Assembly (NCBI RefSeq): GCF_002906165.1
Contig: NZ_PPCN01000003.1
Span: 124,001 to 188,000 of the forward strand
Reading direction: 5' to 3'
Source of the DNA: Roseibium marinum
Lineage (GTDB): Bacteria > Pseudomonadota > Alphaproteobacteria > Rhizobiales > Stappiaceae
DNA length: 64,000 bases
Shown here: positions 9,062-17,544 of the stretch, piece after piece
Position numbering within the stretch: the first letter of the stretch is position 1
Layout of the letters: the number at the start of each line of letters is the position of its first letter
Program-made: the position numbers and the translations under genes
Notes under the pieces: generated by a model
Seen by the model: the letters and a program-made list of their open reading frames with translations, nothing else
Told to the model about the DNA's origin: nothing
Databases searched by the model: none

Positions 9062-9499
9062 ATGGATCAATTGAAACTCGCCGCCCTTGATCAGGAGGAC
9101 CTTCAGGTTCTCTCCGCCCATTTGCAGGACGCCGTCCTGACCGTCGCCGATATCCGTTATCTGCCGAAGGAGAACAAGGCGGTTTTCGTCGTGAACCGCT
9201 TTGTCTGGGACAAGCAGGCCGACAAACGGTCTAAAAAACACGAGCGCCGCCGCTCGGCGCTGGCCTTTGCCCAGGTCAACGCCATGAAGGCGCAGAATAT
9301 CCGCCAGGATGCCAAGGGCGCCGTGCTGGAGCTGCTCGCCGTGACCTTCAAACCCGAGAAAGAACCGTCCGGCCAGATCGAGCTTGCCTTTTCGGGTGGC
9401 GCGAGCCTGATCCTGGACGTGGAATGTATCGAGGCGCAGCTCTCCGACCTCGGCGCTGCCTGGTCGACCCCCAACCTGCCGCGGCACGATCTGGATTGA
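9062..9499 (+). CDS. DUF2948 family protein
   Basis: 145 residues beginning MDQLKLAALDQEDLQVLSAH. The family is restricted mainly to alphaproteobacteria and is typically encoded between murA and hisD, exactly as here. The sequence (ADIRYLPKENKAVFVVNRF, then a basic helix KRSKKHERRRSAL) indicates a small soluble alpha/beta protein; no catalytic motif is evident and the function is unknown. It is followed by hisD after about 85 bases on the same strand, so co-transcription is likely. Confidence 0.9.
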   Translation: MDQLKLAALDQEDLQVLSAHLQDAVLTVADIRYLPKENKAVFVVNRFVWDKQADKRSKKHERRRSALAFAQVNAMKAQNIRQDAKGAVLELLAVTFKPEKEPSGQIELAFSGGASLILDVECIEAQLSDLGAAWSTPNLPRHDLD

Positions 9500-9584
9500 T
9501 TGCGCCAATGCCTGCACGCCAGGACCGGGAATTGGGGCTGATAACAGCCGCTGAGAATTGTCGCTCAAAATAATGGAGAGTTGC

Positions 9585-10880
9585 GTGGTTCAACGCCTTT
9601 CAGACAAGGACGCCGGTTTCGAGGCGAAATTCGCGGACCTGCTGGCCGGCAAGCGGGAAGTGTCGGAAGATGTCGATCACATCGTCCGCGATATCCTTGA
9701 AAATGTCCGCACCCATGGCGACCGGGCCGTTCTGGACTACACGCGCGAATTCGACCGGCTGGACGCGGCCGCCATGGCGGAGCTGACGGTCACGTCCGCG
9801 GAGATCGAAGCCGCCGCCGGAAAGGTTCCGCGCGAAACGTTGGATGCGTTGCAGCTCGCCCATGACCGGATCCACGCTCATCATGCCCGGCAGATGCCGA
9901 AGGACGACCGCTACACCGATGCGCTCGGCGTGGAACTGGGATCCCTGTGGACCGCGGTCGAAGCGGTCGGCATCTATGTGCCTGGAGGAACGGCCAGTTA
10001 TCCGAGTTCCGTGCTGATGAACGCGGTTCCGGCGAAGGTTGCCGGCGTGGAGCGCATCGTCATGGTGGTGCCGAGCCCGGACGGCGTGCTCAGTCCACTG
10101 GTTCTGGCGGCGGCAGGGATCGCCGGCGTCACGGAAATCTACCGGATCGGCGGCGCCCAGGCGGTCGCGGCCCTTGCCTATGGCACCGATACGATTGCCC
10201 CGGTCGCCAAGATCGTCGGTCCGGGTAATGCCTTTGTGGCTGCGGCCAAGCGCCGGGTGTTCGGCACGGTCGGCATCGACATGATCGCGGGCCCCTCGGA
10301 AGTCCTGATCGTTGCCGACGGCGATAACAACGCGGACTGGCTGGCGGCGGATCTTCTGGCGCAGGCCGAACACGATACCGCTGCCCAGTCGATCCTGATC
10401 ACGGACAGCGCGGATCTGGCCGATCAGGTGGAAACCGCCGTCGAGGCGCAGCTCAAGACACTGCCGCGCGAAGACGTCGCCCGCGCGAGTTGGCGGGATT
10501 TCGGCGCGATCATTCTGGTGGACAGTCTTGAAGCGGCCATGCCGCTCGCCAACCGGATCGCGCCGGAGCATCTGGAGCTGGCTGTGGCCGATCCCGAAGC
10601 GCTGTTGAAAAAGGTGCGCAATGCCGGGGCCGTTTTCCTCGGTCATTACACGCCCGAAGCCATCGGCGACTATGTCGGCGGCTCCAACCACGTTTTGCCG
10701 ACGGCGCGCTCGGCCCGGTTTTCCTCCGGCCTTTCGGTGCTGGAATTTGTCAAGCGCACGTCGGTTCTCAAATGCAGCGCGGATAATCTGAGAGCGCTCG
10801 GCCCGGCGGCCATCGCCCTTGGTGAAGCGGAGGGGTTGTGCGCGCACGCGCGCTCTGTTTCCATCAGACTGAACCTGTAG
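9585..10880 (+). CDS. hisD: Histidinol dehydrogenase HisD
   Basis: 431 residues from the GTG at 9585, which is preceded by TGGAGAG and gives the usual N-terminus MVQRLSDKDAGFEAKF. An in-frame ATG at 9573 is the alternative and would add four residues. HisD is the NAD- and Zn-dependent enzyme that oxidises L-histidinol to L-histidine in two steps. Conserved segments include VPGGTASYPSSVLMNAVPA, GPGNAFVAAAKR, GPSEVLIVAD, AEHDTAAQSILIT, IAPEHLELAV with the catalytic Glu-His, and YVGGSNHVLPT. This orphan hisD placement in a murA-infA cluster is normal for the order; the main his operon is elsewhere. Confidence 0.97.
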   Translation: MVQRLSDKDAGFEAKFADLLAGKREVSEDVDHIVRDILENVRTHGDRAVLDYTREFDRLDAAAMAELTVTSAEIEAAAGKVPRETLDALQLAHDRIHAHHARQMPKDDRYTDALGVELGSLWTAVEAVGIYVPGGTASYPSSVLMNAVPAKVAGVERIVMVVPSPDGVLSPLVLAAAGIAGVTEIYRIGGAQAVAALAYGTDTIAPVAKIVGPGNAFVAAAKRRVFGTVGIDMIAGPSEVLIVADGDNNADWLAADLLAQAEHDTAAQSILITDSADLADQVETAVEAQLKTLPREDVARASWRDFGAIILVDSLEAAMPLANRIAPEHLELAVADPEALLKKVRNAGAVFLGHYTPEAIGDYVGGSNHVLPTARSARFSSGLSVLEFVKRTSVLKCSADNLRALGPAAIALGEAEGLCAHARSVSIRLNL

Positions 10881-10907
10881 CCGGGACGTAAGAGAGGCTT
10901 TTGAAGC

Positions 10908-11411
10908 ATGAGCGAACCGCAAGCGGACACCGATCCGAGCGCCTCCGGCGGCAAGCTGGTGGATGTGATCCTTGACGAAGCCTCCATTTCCCGTTCGACC
11001 CCGGAAGTGGAGCACGACAGGGCGGTCGCGATCTACGACCTGATCGAGGAAAACAGGTTCCAGCCGGTGGGCCATCCGTCCGCCAGGTTCATCCTCAATC
11101 TCTCGGTGATCGAAAAGAAACTGATTTTCGCGATCAGGACGGAAGACGGGCAGGAGGTCATCACCCACGTCCTGTCCCTGTCGCCGCTGCGCAAGATCGT
11201 CAAGGACTACGACCTGATCTGCCAGAGCTATTACGAGGCGATCCGCCATGCGACGCCCAGCCAGATCGAGGCCATCGACATGGGCCGGCGCGGTGTCCAC
11301 AACGAGGGCTCTACCGTCCTCATGGAGCGGCTGGAGGGCAAGGTCGACGTGGACATGCAAACCGCGCGGCGGTTGTTCACGCTTGTCTATGCCTTGCACT
11401 GGAAGGGTTGA
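10908..11411 (+). CDS. UPF0262 family protein
   Basis: 167 residues. The family signature is easily seen: [45 protein letters not shown], and the C-terminal [16 protein letters not shown]. It is a conserved alphaproteobacterial protein of unknown function always found near hisD and infA. There is no signal peptide or membrane segment. AGAGAGG lies upstream of the ATG. Its stop is six bases before the start of the phosphatase gene, indicating an operon. Confidence 0.93.
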   Translation: MSEPQADTDPSASGGKLVDVILDEASISRSTPEVEHDRAVAIYDLIEENRFQPVGHPSARFILNLSVIEKKLIFAIRTEDGQEVITHVLSLSPLRKIVKDYDLICQSYYEAIRHATPSQIEAIDMGRRGVHNEGSTVLMERLEGKVDVDMQTARRLFTLVYALHWKG

Positions 11412-11416
11412 CCGGC

Positions 11417-11869
11417 ATGACCGGGCCGGGCCTGCGTCCGACTGCGGTAATGTTCGCCTGCGGGATGAATTCCGTACGCTCGCCCATGGCCGAGGCCCTG
11501 ACGCGGAAACTGTTTCCGAACCAGGTCTATGTACGTTCCGCCGGCGTGCGCCAGGGCAAGATTGACCCGTTCGTCGATGCGGTCATGGCCGAGATCGGCG
11601 TGGATATGAGCAAACACCAGCCGAGGACATTCGAGCAGCTGGACGAATCCGGGTTCGATCTGGTTGTGACCCTGGCCCCGGAAGCCCACCACAAGGCGCT
11701 CGACATGACCCGGACCGAGGCCGTCGACGTGGAATACTGGCCGACGCTCGACCCGACCATGGCGACAGGCAGCCGCGAGCAGATTCTCAACGAATACAGG
11801 GCCGTCAGGGATCAGCTGATGATGCGCATCAAGAAGCGCCTCGACTGGGCCCCGCCGCCGAGCGGCTGA
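11417..11869 (+). CDS. Low-molecular-weight protein-tyrosine-phosphatase family protein
   Basis: 150 residues from the ATG at 11417 with GGAAGGG nine bases upstream; an in-frame TTG at 11408 overlaps the previous stop and is less likely. The P-loop CX5R(S) motif is Cys15-GMNSV-Arg21-Ser near the N-terminus. An acidic DP motif (LDPT) lies about 95 residues later, matching the general acid of LMW phosphatases. The same fold includes arsenate reductases, so the substrate may be phosphotyrosine or arsenate; genomic placement between UPF0262 and infA is characteristic and does not suggest arsenic resistance. Confidence 0.9.
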   Translation: MTGPGLRPTAVMFACGMNSVRSPMAEALTRKLFPNQVYVRSAGVRQGKIDPFVDAVMAEIGVDMSKHQPRTFEQLDESGFDLVVTLAPEAHHKALDMTRTEAVDVEYWPTLDPTMATGSREQILNEYRAVRDQLMMRIKKRLDWAPPPSG

Positions 11870-12135
11870 CCTGCCTGAGAACTGCCGGCGTGCCGGAAAT
11901 TGGTTTCCAGATCGGGACGCAACGGGTTTCCTCGCGCCTTGTAACGACGCGGCAAATGGCGCAATTGCGCGGTCCTTGCCTTCCATACAAGGCTTGAAGA
12001 CCCATATTCGACGCAGGGGAAATGCGGACGCCAATGTTTCTTTGTTGAGCGGTGGAAAGAAAGGTTCACTTTCTGTCCCTAATCCGCTAGTTTCCCCCGC
12101 ACCCGCGGGCAGCCCCGCTTTATTCAGGATATCAA

Positions 12136-12354
12136 ATGGCCAAAGAAGAAGCTCTGGAGTTTCCGGGCGTCGTAACAGAACTGTTGCCGAACGCGACGTT
12201 CCGCGTAAAACTTGAAAATGAACACGAAATCATCGCCCACACAGCCGGGCGCATGCGCAAGAACCGGATCCGCGTTCTGGCGGGCGACAAGGTTCTCGTC
12301 GAGATGACCCCGTATGACCTCACCAAGGGGCGGATCACCTACCGCTTCAAATAA
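12136..12354 (+). CDS. infA: Translation initiation factor IF-1
   Basis: 72 residues, the standard length, [20 protein letters not shown] at the start and GRITYRFK at the end. It is a single S1-like OB fold that binds the 30S A site with IF-2 and IF-3. The start follows CAGGATATCAA. A 266-base gap upstream probably holds its promoter; no terminator separates it from the maf gene 41 bases downstream. Confidence 0.98.
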   Translation: MAKEEALEFPGVVTELLPNATFRVKLENEHEIIAHTAGRMRKNRIRVLAGDKVLVEMTPYDLTKGRITYRFK

Positions 12355-12395
12355 GCGGATTGCAAGGTGACCCTGGCTGCAAGGTTCGCGTTTTC

Positions 12396-13022
12396 ATGAT
12401 GAATGCCCCTCAGTTGATCCTGGCCTCCGCATCGCCGCGCCGCCTCGCGCTGCTGCAGCAGATCGGGCTGGAACCGGATCATCTCCTGCCTGCCGATATC
12501 GACGAGACGCCGAAGAAGCATGAGACGCCGCGCGCTCTCGCGCTGCGGTTGGCCCGCTCGAAGGCCGAAGCCGTCCGTCAGACGGTCGACGCTTCGGACA
12601 GCCTGCGGGACAGTGTGGTTCTGGCCGCCGATACGGTCGTCGCCGTCGGCCGCCGGGCCCTTCCGAAAGCGGAGCTTACGGATCAGGCGCTCATGTGCCT
12701 GTCGCTCCTGTCCGGCAGGGGACACCGGGTCTTCACAGGCGTTGCCGTGGCTGAAGCCAACGGCAAGGTGCGCTCAAAGCTGGTGGAGACGCGTGTCCGC
12801 TTCAAGCGCCTGTCGCGCAAGGACATGGACGACTACGTCGCCTCCGGTGAATGGCGCGGCAAGGCCGGGGGCTATGCAATCCAGGGCCTGGCGGGCAGCT
12901 TTGTCGTCAAGCTGGTCGGCTCCTATCCCGCTGTCGTCGGGCTGCCGCTGGTGGAGACCGCGTATCTGCTGGCCGCGGCCGGATATCCGGTTCACAAGGG
13001 CTGGGCGACAGCCGCCGCCTGA
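12396..13022 (+). CDS. maf: Maf family nucleotide pyrophosphatase
   Basis: 208 residues from the first of two adjacent ATGs (12396/12399); AAGG lies upstream. The nucleotide-binding motif [18 protein letters not shown] opens the protein. Further family features are DIDE, LAADTVV, RVFTGV, and [15 protein letters not shown], whose GYAIQG loop is typical. Maf proteins hydrolyse non-canonical or modified nucleoside triphosphates (dTTP/UTP, m7GTP or pseudo-UTP, depending on subfamily). The infA-maf-yacG order is a conserved alphaproteobacterial arrangement. Confidence 0.95.
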   Translation: MMNAPQLILASASPRRLALLQQIGLEPDHLLPADIDETPKKHETPRALALRLARSKAEAVRQTVDASDSLRDSVVLAADTVVAVGRRALPKAELTDQALMCLSLLSGRGHRVFTGVAVAEANGKVRSKLVETRVRFKRLSRKDMDDYVASGEWRGKAGGYAIQGLAGSFVVKLVGSYPAVVGLPLVETAYLLAAAGYPVHKGWATAAA

Positions 13023-13070
13023 TCGTCGGCCGGGCCATTCGCTCAGTCACACAAACAAGGGGAGGCCGTC

Positions 13071-13271
13071 ATGGCCGGGACCACATCCCAGAAACCGCAG
13101 CGCCGCATGCGTCCCTGTCCGATCTGTTCGAAACTGTCGACGCCGGACGACTACCCGTTCTGCTCCGACCGTTGCGCCAAGATCGATATGAACCGCTGGT
13201 TCACGGGAAGCTATTCCATTCCCGTGGTCGAAACCGACGATATTGACGACAGTAATATTCCGGACGAATGA
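13071..13271 (+). CDS. yacG: DNA gyrase inhibitor YacG (DUF329 zinc protein)
   Basis: 66 residues with a treble-clef zinc site: CPIC (Cys16, Cys19) and CSDRC (Cys31, Cys35), followed by the family helix CAKIDMNRWFTGSYSIP. YacG binds GyrB and blocks DNA binding by gyrase in E. coli; that function is carried over by family. It begins 48 bases after maf and belongs to the infA-maf-yacG unit. The acidic C-terminal tail is normal. Confidence 0.95.
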   Translation: MAGTTSQKPQRRMRPCPICSKLSTPDDYPFCSDRCAKIDMNRWFTGSYSIPVVETDDIDDSNIPDE

Positions 13272-13586
13272 CCGGCGCGCCCAAGCGTCTTTCATCGCGC
13301 CTTCCATCCTGCCGGGGCGCAAACGGCTCCCTTGATTGCGCAATTTATTTATATGGCTAAATTTCAATCGGCCTGACTTTGCGTAAGTCACTTGCAGCCG
13401 TCATAAATCTGCACCAAGATCGCTCTACACCGACAGGCCCGGTCCGTTCGATCCCGGTTGTGGTTTGCCTGGCCGCACCAGTCGGCGGCAAGCCGGCAAG
13501 GGGTCCAGAGCGGAAGCGGGGGGTGAGAGCCGGAGCACACGACCTCCGGGCTCGGCACGATAACCAATCCGAAGGGCGAGGGTCCG
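13272..13586. other. Gap upstream of the 5'-nucleotidase gene
   Basis: 315 bases with no supported gene. The stretch around 13330-13390 is AT-rich and probably carries the promoter of the nucleotidase gene. The 100 bases before that gene are GC-rich and could form a structured leader, but no known riboswitch was recognised. Confidence 0.4.
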
Positions 13587-15182
13587 ATGAACAAACGTTT
13601 TCTGAGCGCCGCGGTGCTGTCCATGACGACAGCGCTGTCGACAGCAGCTTTTGCTGATTATTCTCTGACGATCTTGCACACCAACGACTTTCACAGCCGC
13701 ATCGAGCCGATCAGCAAATACGATTCGAGCTGTAGCGCCGAAGACAACGCGGAAGGCAAATGCTTCGGCGGCACCGCGCGTCTGGATACGGTCATCAAGG
13801 ACCGCCGCGCGGCCAGCAACAACGCCATCCTTGTCGATGGCGGCGACCAGTTCCAGGGCACCCTGTTCTACACCTACTACAAGGGCAAGGCCGCTGCCGA
13901 ATTCATGAACAAGCTCGGTTACGACGCGATGACCGTTGGCAACCATGAGTTTGACGACGGCCCGGAAATCCTGCGCGGCTTCATGGATTCGGTCGATTTT
14001 CCGGTTCTCATGTCCAACGCGGATGTGTCCGGCGAACCGCAGCTCGCCGACGTCCTCAAACCCTCCATCGTGATCGAGCGCGGCGGCGAGAAGATCGGCC
14101 TGATCGGCCTGACACCGCAGGACACCGACGAACTGGCCAGTCCCGGCCCGAACATCACCTTCTCCGATCCGGTCGAGGCGGTGACGAAGGAGGCTGAAAA
14201 GCTCGCGGCCGAAGGCGTCAACAAGATCATCGTCCTCAGCCACTCCGGCTACAAGGTCGACCAGAAAGTCGCCGCCGGGGCGCCGGGCATCGACGTTATC
14301 GTCGGCGGCCATTCCAACACTTATCTGTCCAACACGTCGGACAAGGCCGAAGGCCCCTATCCGACCATGATCGACGGACCGGACGGCACGCCGACCGCCA
14401 TCGTCCAGGCCTACGCCTATGGCAAGTTCCTGGGCGAACTGAACGTGACCTTCGACGACAACGGTGTCATCACCGAAGCCGCCGGCGAGCCGATCATCAT
14501 CGATGGACAGGTCGTTGAAAATCCGGAACTGGTCGCCCGCATCAAGGCGCTGGCCGAACCACTTGACGAAATCCGTCAGAAAGTCGTTGCCCAGGCCACG
14601 GCGCCGATCGGCGCCGACCGGGAAGTCTGCCGGGCCAAGGTCTGCGAAATGGGCGTTCTGGTCGCCGATGCCATGCTGGAGCGTGTGAAGGACCAGGGTG
14701 TCCAGATCGCCGTCCAGAACGGTGGCGGTCTGCGCGCCGCCATCGATGGCGGTGAAATCACCATGGGGGAAGTTCTCACGGTCCTGCCGTTCCAGAACAC
14801 GCTGTCCACCTTCGAACTCAAGGGATCTGACGTGATCGCCGCCCTTGAAAACGGCGTGAGCCAGGTGGAAGAAGGCGCCGGCCGTTTCCCGCAGGTCGCC
14901 GGCCTGAAATACAGCTTCGACGCCGCCAAACCGGCAGGCGAGCGGATCTCCGATGTGATGGTCCAGGAGGGTGACAGCTTCGTGCCGCTCGATCCGGAAA
15001 AGGTCTACGGCGTCGTCTCCAACAACTACATGCGCGGCGGTGGCGACGGTTACGACATTTTCGAGACCAACGGCATGAACGCCTATGATTTCGGTCCGGA
15101 CCTGGCCGATGTGGTCTCCGAATATCTCGCTGCCCAGAACGGCTACACGGCCTATACCGACGACCGCATCACCGTGAAGTAA
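13587..15182 (+). CDS. Periplasmic 5'-nucleotidase / UshA-like metallophosphatase
   Basis: 531 residues with a signal peptide (about residues 1-23, cleaving after AAFA). The N-terminal calcineurin-type metallophosphatase carries all metal-site motifs: LHTNDFHSR, DGGDQFQG, GNHEFDDG, LSHSGYKVD and GGHSNTYL. The C-terminal 5'-nucleotidase domain contains NGGGLRAAI and the nucleoside-stacking region NNYMRGGGDGY. Such enzymes dephosphorylate external nucleotides in the periplasm, supplying nucleoside and phosphate. Two Cys pairs (residues about 52/59 and in the second half) suggest periplasmic disulfides. A strong hairpin follows the stop codon, so it is likely a single-gene transcript. Confidence 0.95.
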   Translation: MNKRFLSAAVLSMTTALSTAAFADYSLTILHTNDFHSRIEPISKYDSSCSAEDNAEGKCFGGTARLDTVIKDRRAASNNAILVDGGDQFQGTLFYTYYKGKAAAEFMNKLGYDAMTVGNHEFDDGPEILRGFMDSVDFPVLMSNADVSGEPQLADVLKPSIVIERGGEKIGLIGLTPQDTDELASPGPNITFSDPVEAVTKEAEKLAAEGVNKIIVLSHSGYKVDQKVAAGAPGIDVIVGGHSNTYLSNTSDKAEGPYPTMIDGPDGTPTAIVQAYAYGKFLGELNVTFDDNGVITEAAGEPIIIDGQVVENPELVARIKALAEPLDEIRQKVVAQATAPIGADREVCRAKVCEMGVLVADAMLERVKDQGVQIAVQNGGGLRAAIDGGEITMGEVLTVLPFQNTLSTFELKGSDVIAALENGVSQVEEGAGRFPQVAGLKYSFDAAKPAGERISDVMVQEGDSFVPLDPEKVYGVVSNNYMRGGGDGYDIFETNGMNAYDFGPDLADVVSEYLAAQNGYTAYTDDRITVK

Positions 15183-15216
15183 GTCTGCGGCCGGCCGGAA
15201 ACGTCCCAAATCACGA

Positions 15217-15242
15217 AAGCGCGCCGCCACGGCGGCGCGCTT
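15217..15242 (+). terminator. Hairpin terminator after the 5'-nucleotidase gene
   Basis: Perfect 12-base arms, AAGCGCGCCGCC and GGCGGCGCGCTT, separated by two bases, start 35 bases after the stop codon. There is no T-run after it, so it may rely on Rho or act as an RNA 3'-end stabiliser. Confidence 0.65.
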
Positions 15243-15513
15243 GAGACCGCCTTGTCCGGCGACTTTCAAGACGGCTGGTTCGCGGTGCCATCGCTCACTG
15301 TTGCGGCCTTGCCGGAGCGAAGCTGTCAACGGTATCGACGCGATGAGAAAATTATTGTTTTTCAGACATTTAACCGCTGGAGACGTTTTTCCCTGTTGCC
15401 TTGCCGCGAACCGGCAAAAAACTTTGCCGGGGCGCTGGACAAGGTCATGGCGAGCCTCTATAAGAACCGGGCTTTCAGCGAACGGATACCGTTCCGGACG
15501 CTTCGCAAGGCAC

Positions 15514-15589
15514 GCCCAGATAGCTCAGTTGGTAGAGCAGCGGATTGAAAATCCGCGTGTCGCTGGTTCGATTCCGGCTCTGGGCACCA
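15514..15589 (+). tRNA. tRNA-Phe (GAA anticodon)
   Basis: 76 bases with encoded CCA. The acceptor stem is GCCCAGA with TCTGGGC; the anticodon stem is CGGAT/ATCCG around TGAAAAT-type loop bases, giving anticodon GAA; the T arm contains GGTTCGATTCC. Lying downstream of yacG is usual in this order. The accessory genes from 15.7 kb begin on its 3' side. Confidence 0.97.
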
Positions 15590-15709
15590 CTTCCCCTTCA
15601 GATTTTCATTTGAAATACGCCGTGCCAGGTAGTTCTGCGCGTAGGCGGATGCGCCGGCGTTGCTTCTGTAGCAGGCTGGGTTTGGATGATCGCGAATTGA
15701 TCTGGCCTA

Positions 15710-15822
15710 TAGCATGTCGCGTTTAAGCGGATTCATGGTTTCAGGAAGACGCCCGAGGCAGCGTTTGCATTGCAAATGCGTTCGGGCGATTTCCTGAATT
15801 CAATTTAACGCGGCACGCTTTA
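15710..15822. repeat. About 113-base nested palindromic intergenic element
   Basis: The outer arms pair TAGCATGTCGCGTTTAA with its imperfect complement ending CGCGGCACGCTTTA. The middle arms pair TTTCAGGAA with TTCCTGAA, then GCCCGA with TCGGGC. The centre is the near-perfect palindrome GCGTTTGCATTGCAAATGCG. The whole segment can fold into one long hairpin. It has no coding capacity and looks like a REP/MITE-type dispersed palindrome; no second copy is visible in this window. Confidence 0.7.
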
Positions 15823-15936
15823 GCTGGCGGTATCTGCCGGCAATTTTACCTGAAATGGCTTTTGCAAGAAATGAAAACAAGCTATAGCTGCATCTGAATT
15901 TAATCCAATCTCTGGTAGCGCGTGACCGTGACTTCA

Positions 15937-17481
15937 ATGGAAGCCAACAAGGATTATCCGGAAAACAGAACGAAGAGTGCCGTTGCTGCATCAAACCTGC
16001 GGCCAGAAAGCGTATATGATTGTATTGACTTGTCTTTTTGCGCTTACCGGGAAAATATAGCCGTCACATGCGAGGGTTTCGACTATTCCTACGGCGATCT
16101 CGCACGCAGAGTGGACGACATTGCCGCAAGTCTTCTGGAGGCCGGCTGCGGCGAAGGCACCAGGATCTGTGTTGTCCTGTTTCATAACCTGGATCTGATT
16201 GCATCCGTACTTGCAATTCTCAAGATCGGAGCGGTTTACGTCCCGATTGATCCGCGCACTCCCGATATTCGCGTCAATTTTATTATTCAAGACAGCGGTT
16301 CAAGGTTCGTCCTGTTCAGCGATGAATATGCGGGTGTCGTGTCCGGCGTGACGATCGGCAAGATCTGTCTGGAGGAGATCGCTGAAGGCTCGCCGGCGGT
16401 CACGCCGCGTTCATCCGGAAAGGGACTGGCTTACATACTTTATACGTCCGGATCGACAGGACGGCCGAAAGGCGTCGAGATCACTCATGAAAACCTGTTG
16501 AATTACTGTTTGTGGGCCAGCCGGACGTATTTCGATGCCGAAGATGACAGAATCGCGCTTTATTCCACGCTGGCCTTCGATTTCACGGTCACCTGCATAT
16601 TCCCGCCGCTTATGCGCGGGGCGTCGATTGCCGTCGTCGATGGGGTAAACAACCCGATGGCCATTCAGGAAATCGTTGATGATTATTCGATAAATATCAT
16701 CAAGATAACGCCTTCATACCTTTTTCTGCTGTCCACCATGATTGACGACAGCTCCAGTCTCCGCAGGTTGATCGTCGGGGGTGAAGACCTGGCGGCTTCG
16801 CTTGCCGAGAAGGTCCAGGAGCGTCTTGGCCCGGATGCCGAGATCGTCAACGAATACGGGCCGACGGAGGCCACGGTCGGCTGCATAACTCATACATTCG
16901 ATCCCGAAACCGACATCGGGGGTTCGGTGCCGATCGGCCGTCCCATGGGCGATATGGAAGCCTATGTCGTCGATGGCGGCGCAAACGTGATCGAAGATGG
17001 CCGTGAGGGAGAACTCTACCTGGCCGGCCCCGGTCTGGCATCGGGCTACGTCAACCTGCCCGAGCAGACACGCCAGGCATTCACAAGCCTGTCAGCACTT
17101 CCCGGGCGGCGCGTCTACAAGACCGGAGATCTTGCCAGGCGGAACCCGGACGGCAACCTGGTGTTTTTGGGCCGTATCGACGATCAGGTGAAGATACGCG
17201 GAAACCGGGTCGAGCTGTCCGAAGTGGCCGCGGCCATTCGAGCGTATCCACGCGCTGAAAACACCTATGTGACGGCGGTTCCCGAACTCGGGACATATTC
17301 CCTGGTCGGGGTTGTGACCGGATCGCCGGAACTACGGAAGGCGGACCTGCTGGAAGCGCTCAGACGGCAGCTCCCGGCGTATATGGTGCCCACGACCCTG
17401 GAAGTGATCGACGAGATCCCGATGACTGCCAACCAGAAGGTCGACAGGGACAGCGTTCTGAAAATTCTCGGCAAGACCTGA
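15937..17481 (+). CDS. Stand-alone amino-acid adenylation domain enzyme
   Basis: About 514 residues forming one complete adenylate-forming domain and nothing else. Core motifs in order: A3 LYTSGSTGRPKGVEITHENL, A4 with the carboxyl-side Asp in AFDFTV (Asp235 equivalent, typical of alpha-amino-acid substrates), A5 NEYGPTEATVGC, A7 YKTGDLAR, A8 GRIDDQVKIRGNRVELSEV, and A10 NQKVDR with the catalytic Lys. No carrier (T), condensation or thioesterase domain is fused or adjacent. The enzyme would activate an amino acid as AMP-ester for a carrier protein elsewhere. The start is uncertain: GTG at 15922 is an alternative, and neither has a clear ribosome site. Codon composition near the N-terminus is less GC-rich than the housekeeping block, suggesting acquisition. 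Confidence 0.88.
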   Translation: MEANKDYPENRTKSAVAASNLRPESVYDCIDLSFCAYRENIAVTCEGFDYSYGDLARRVDDIAASLLEAGCGEGTRICVVLFHNLDLIASVLAILKIGAVYVPIDPRTPDIRVNFIIQDSGSRFVLFSDEYAGVVSGVTIGKICLEEIAEGSPAVTPRSSGKGLAYILYTSGSTGRPKGVEITHENLLNYCLWASRTYFDAEDDRIALYSTLAFDFTVTCIFPPLMRGASIAVVDGVNNPMAIQEIVDDYSINIIKITPSYLFLLSTMIDDSSSLRRLIVGGEDLAASLAEKVQERLGPDAEIVNEYGPTEATVGCITHTFDPETDIGGSVPIGRPMGDMEAYVVDGGANVIEDGREGELYLAGPGLASGYVNLPEQTRQAFTSLSALPGRRVYKTGDLARRNPDGNLVFLGRIDDQVKIRGNRVELSEVAAAIRAYPRAENTYVTAVPELGTYSLVGVVTGSPELRKADLLEALRRQLPAYMVPTTLEVIDEIPMTANQKVDRDSVLKILGKT

Positions 17482-17544
17482 ACCTGGGTGCGGGGCTCGT
17501 CCGTCGCGGGCAGCCGCCGGGGGTTTCTCCGGTACGTTTCGTCT

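Noticed and set aside
9600-11399. Open frame of about 600 codons on the minus strand opposite hisD and UPF0262
   Set aside because: Shadow of high-GC coding sequence on the plus strand; low-complexity, Arg/His/Asp-rich translation, no family, and the opposite genes are certain.
13425-15329. Open frame of about 630 codons opposite the 5'-nucleotidase gene
   Set aside because: Antisense shadow of a clearly assigned gene; repetitive acidic/Val-rich translation typical of such shadows.
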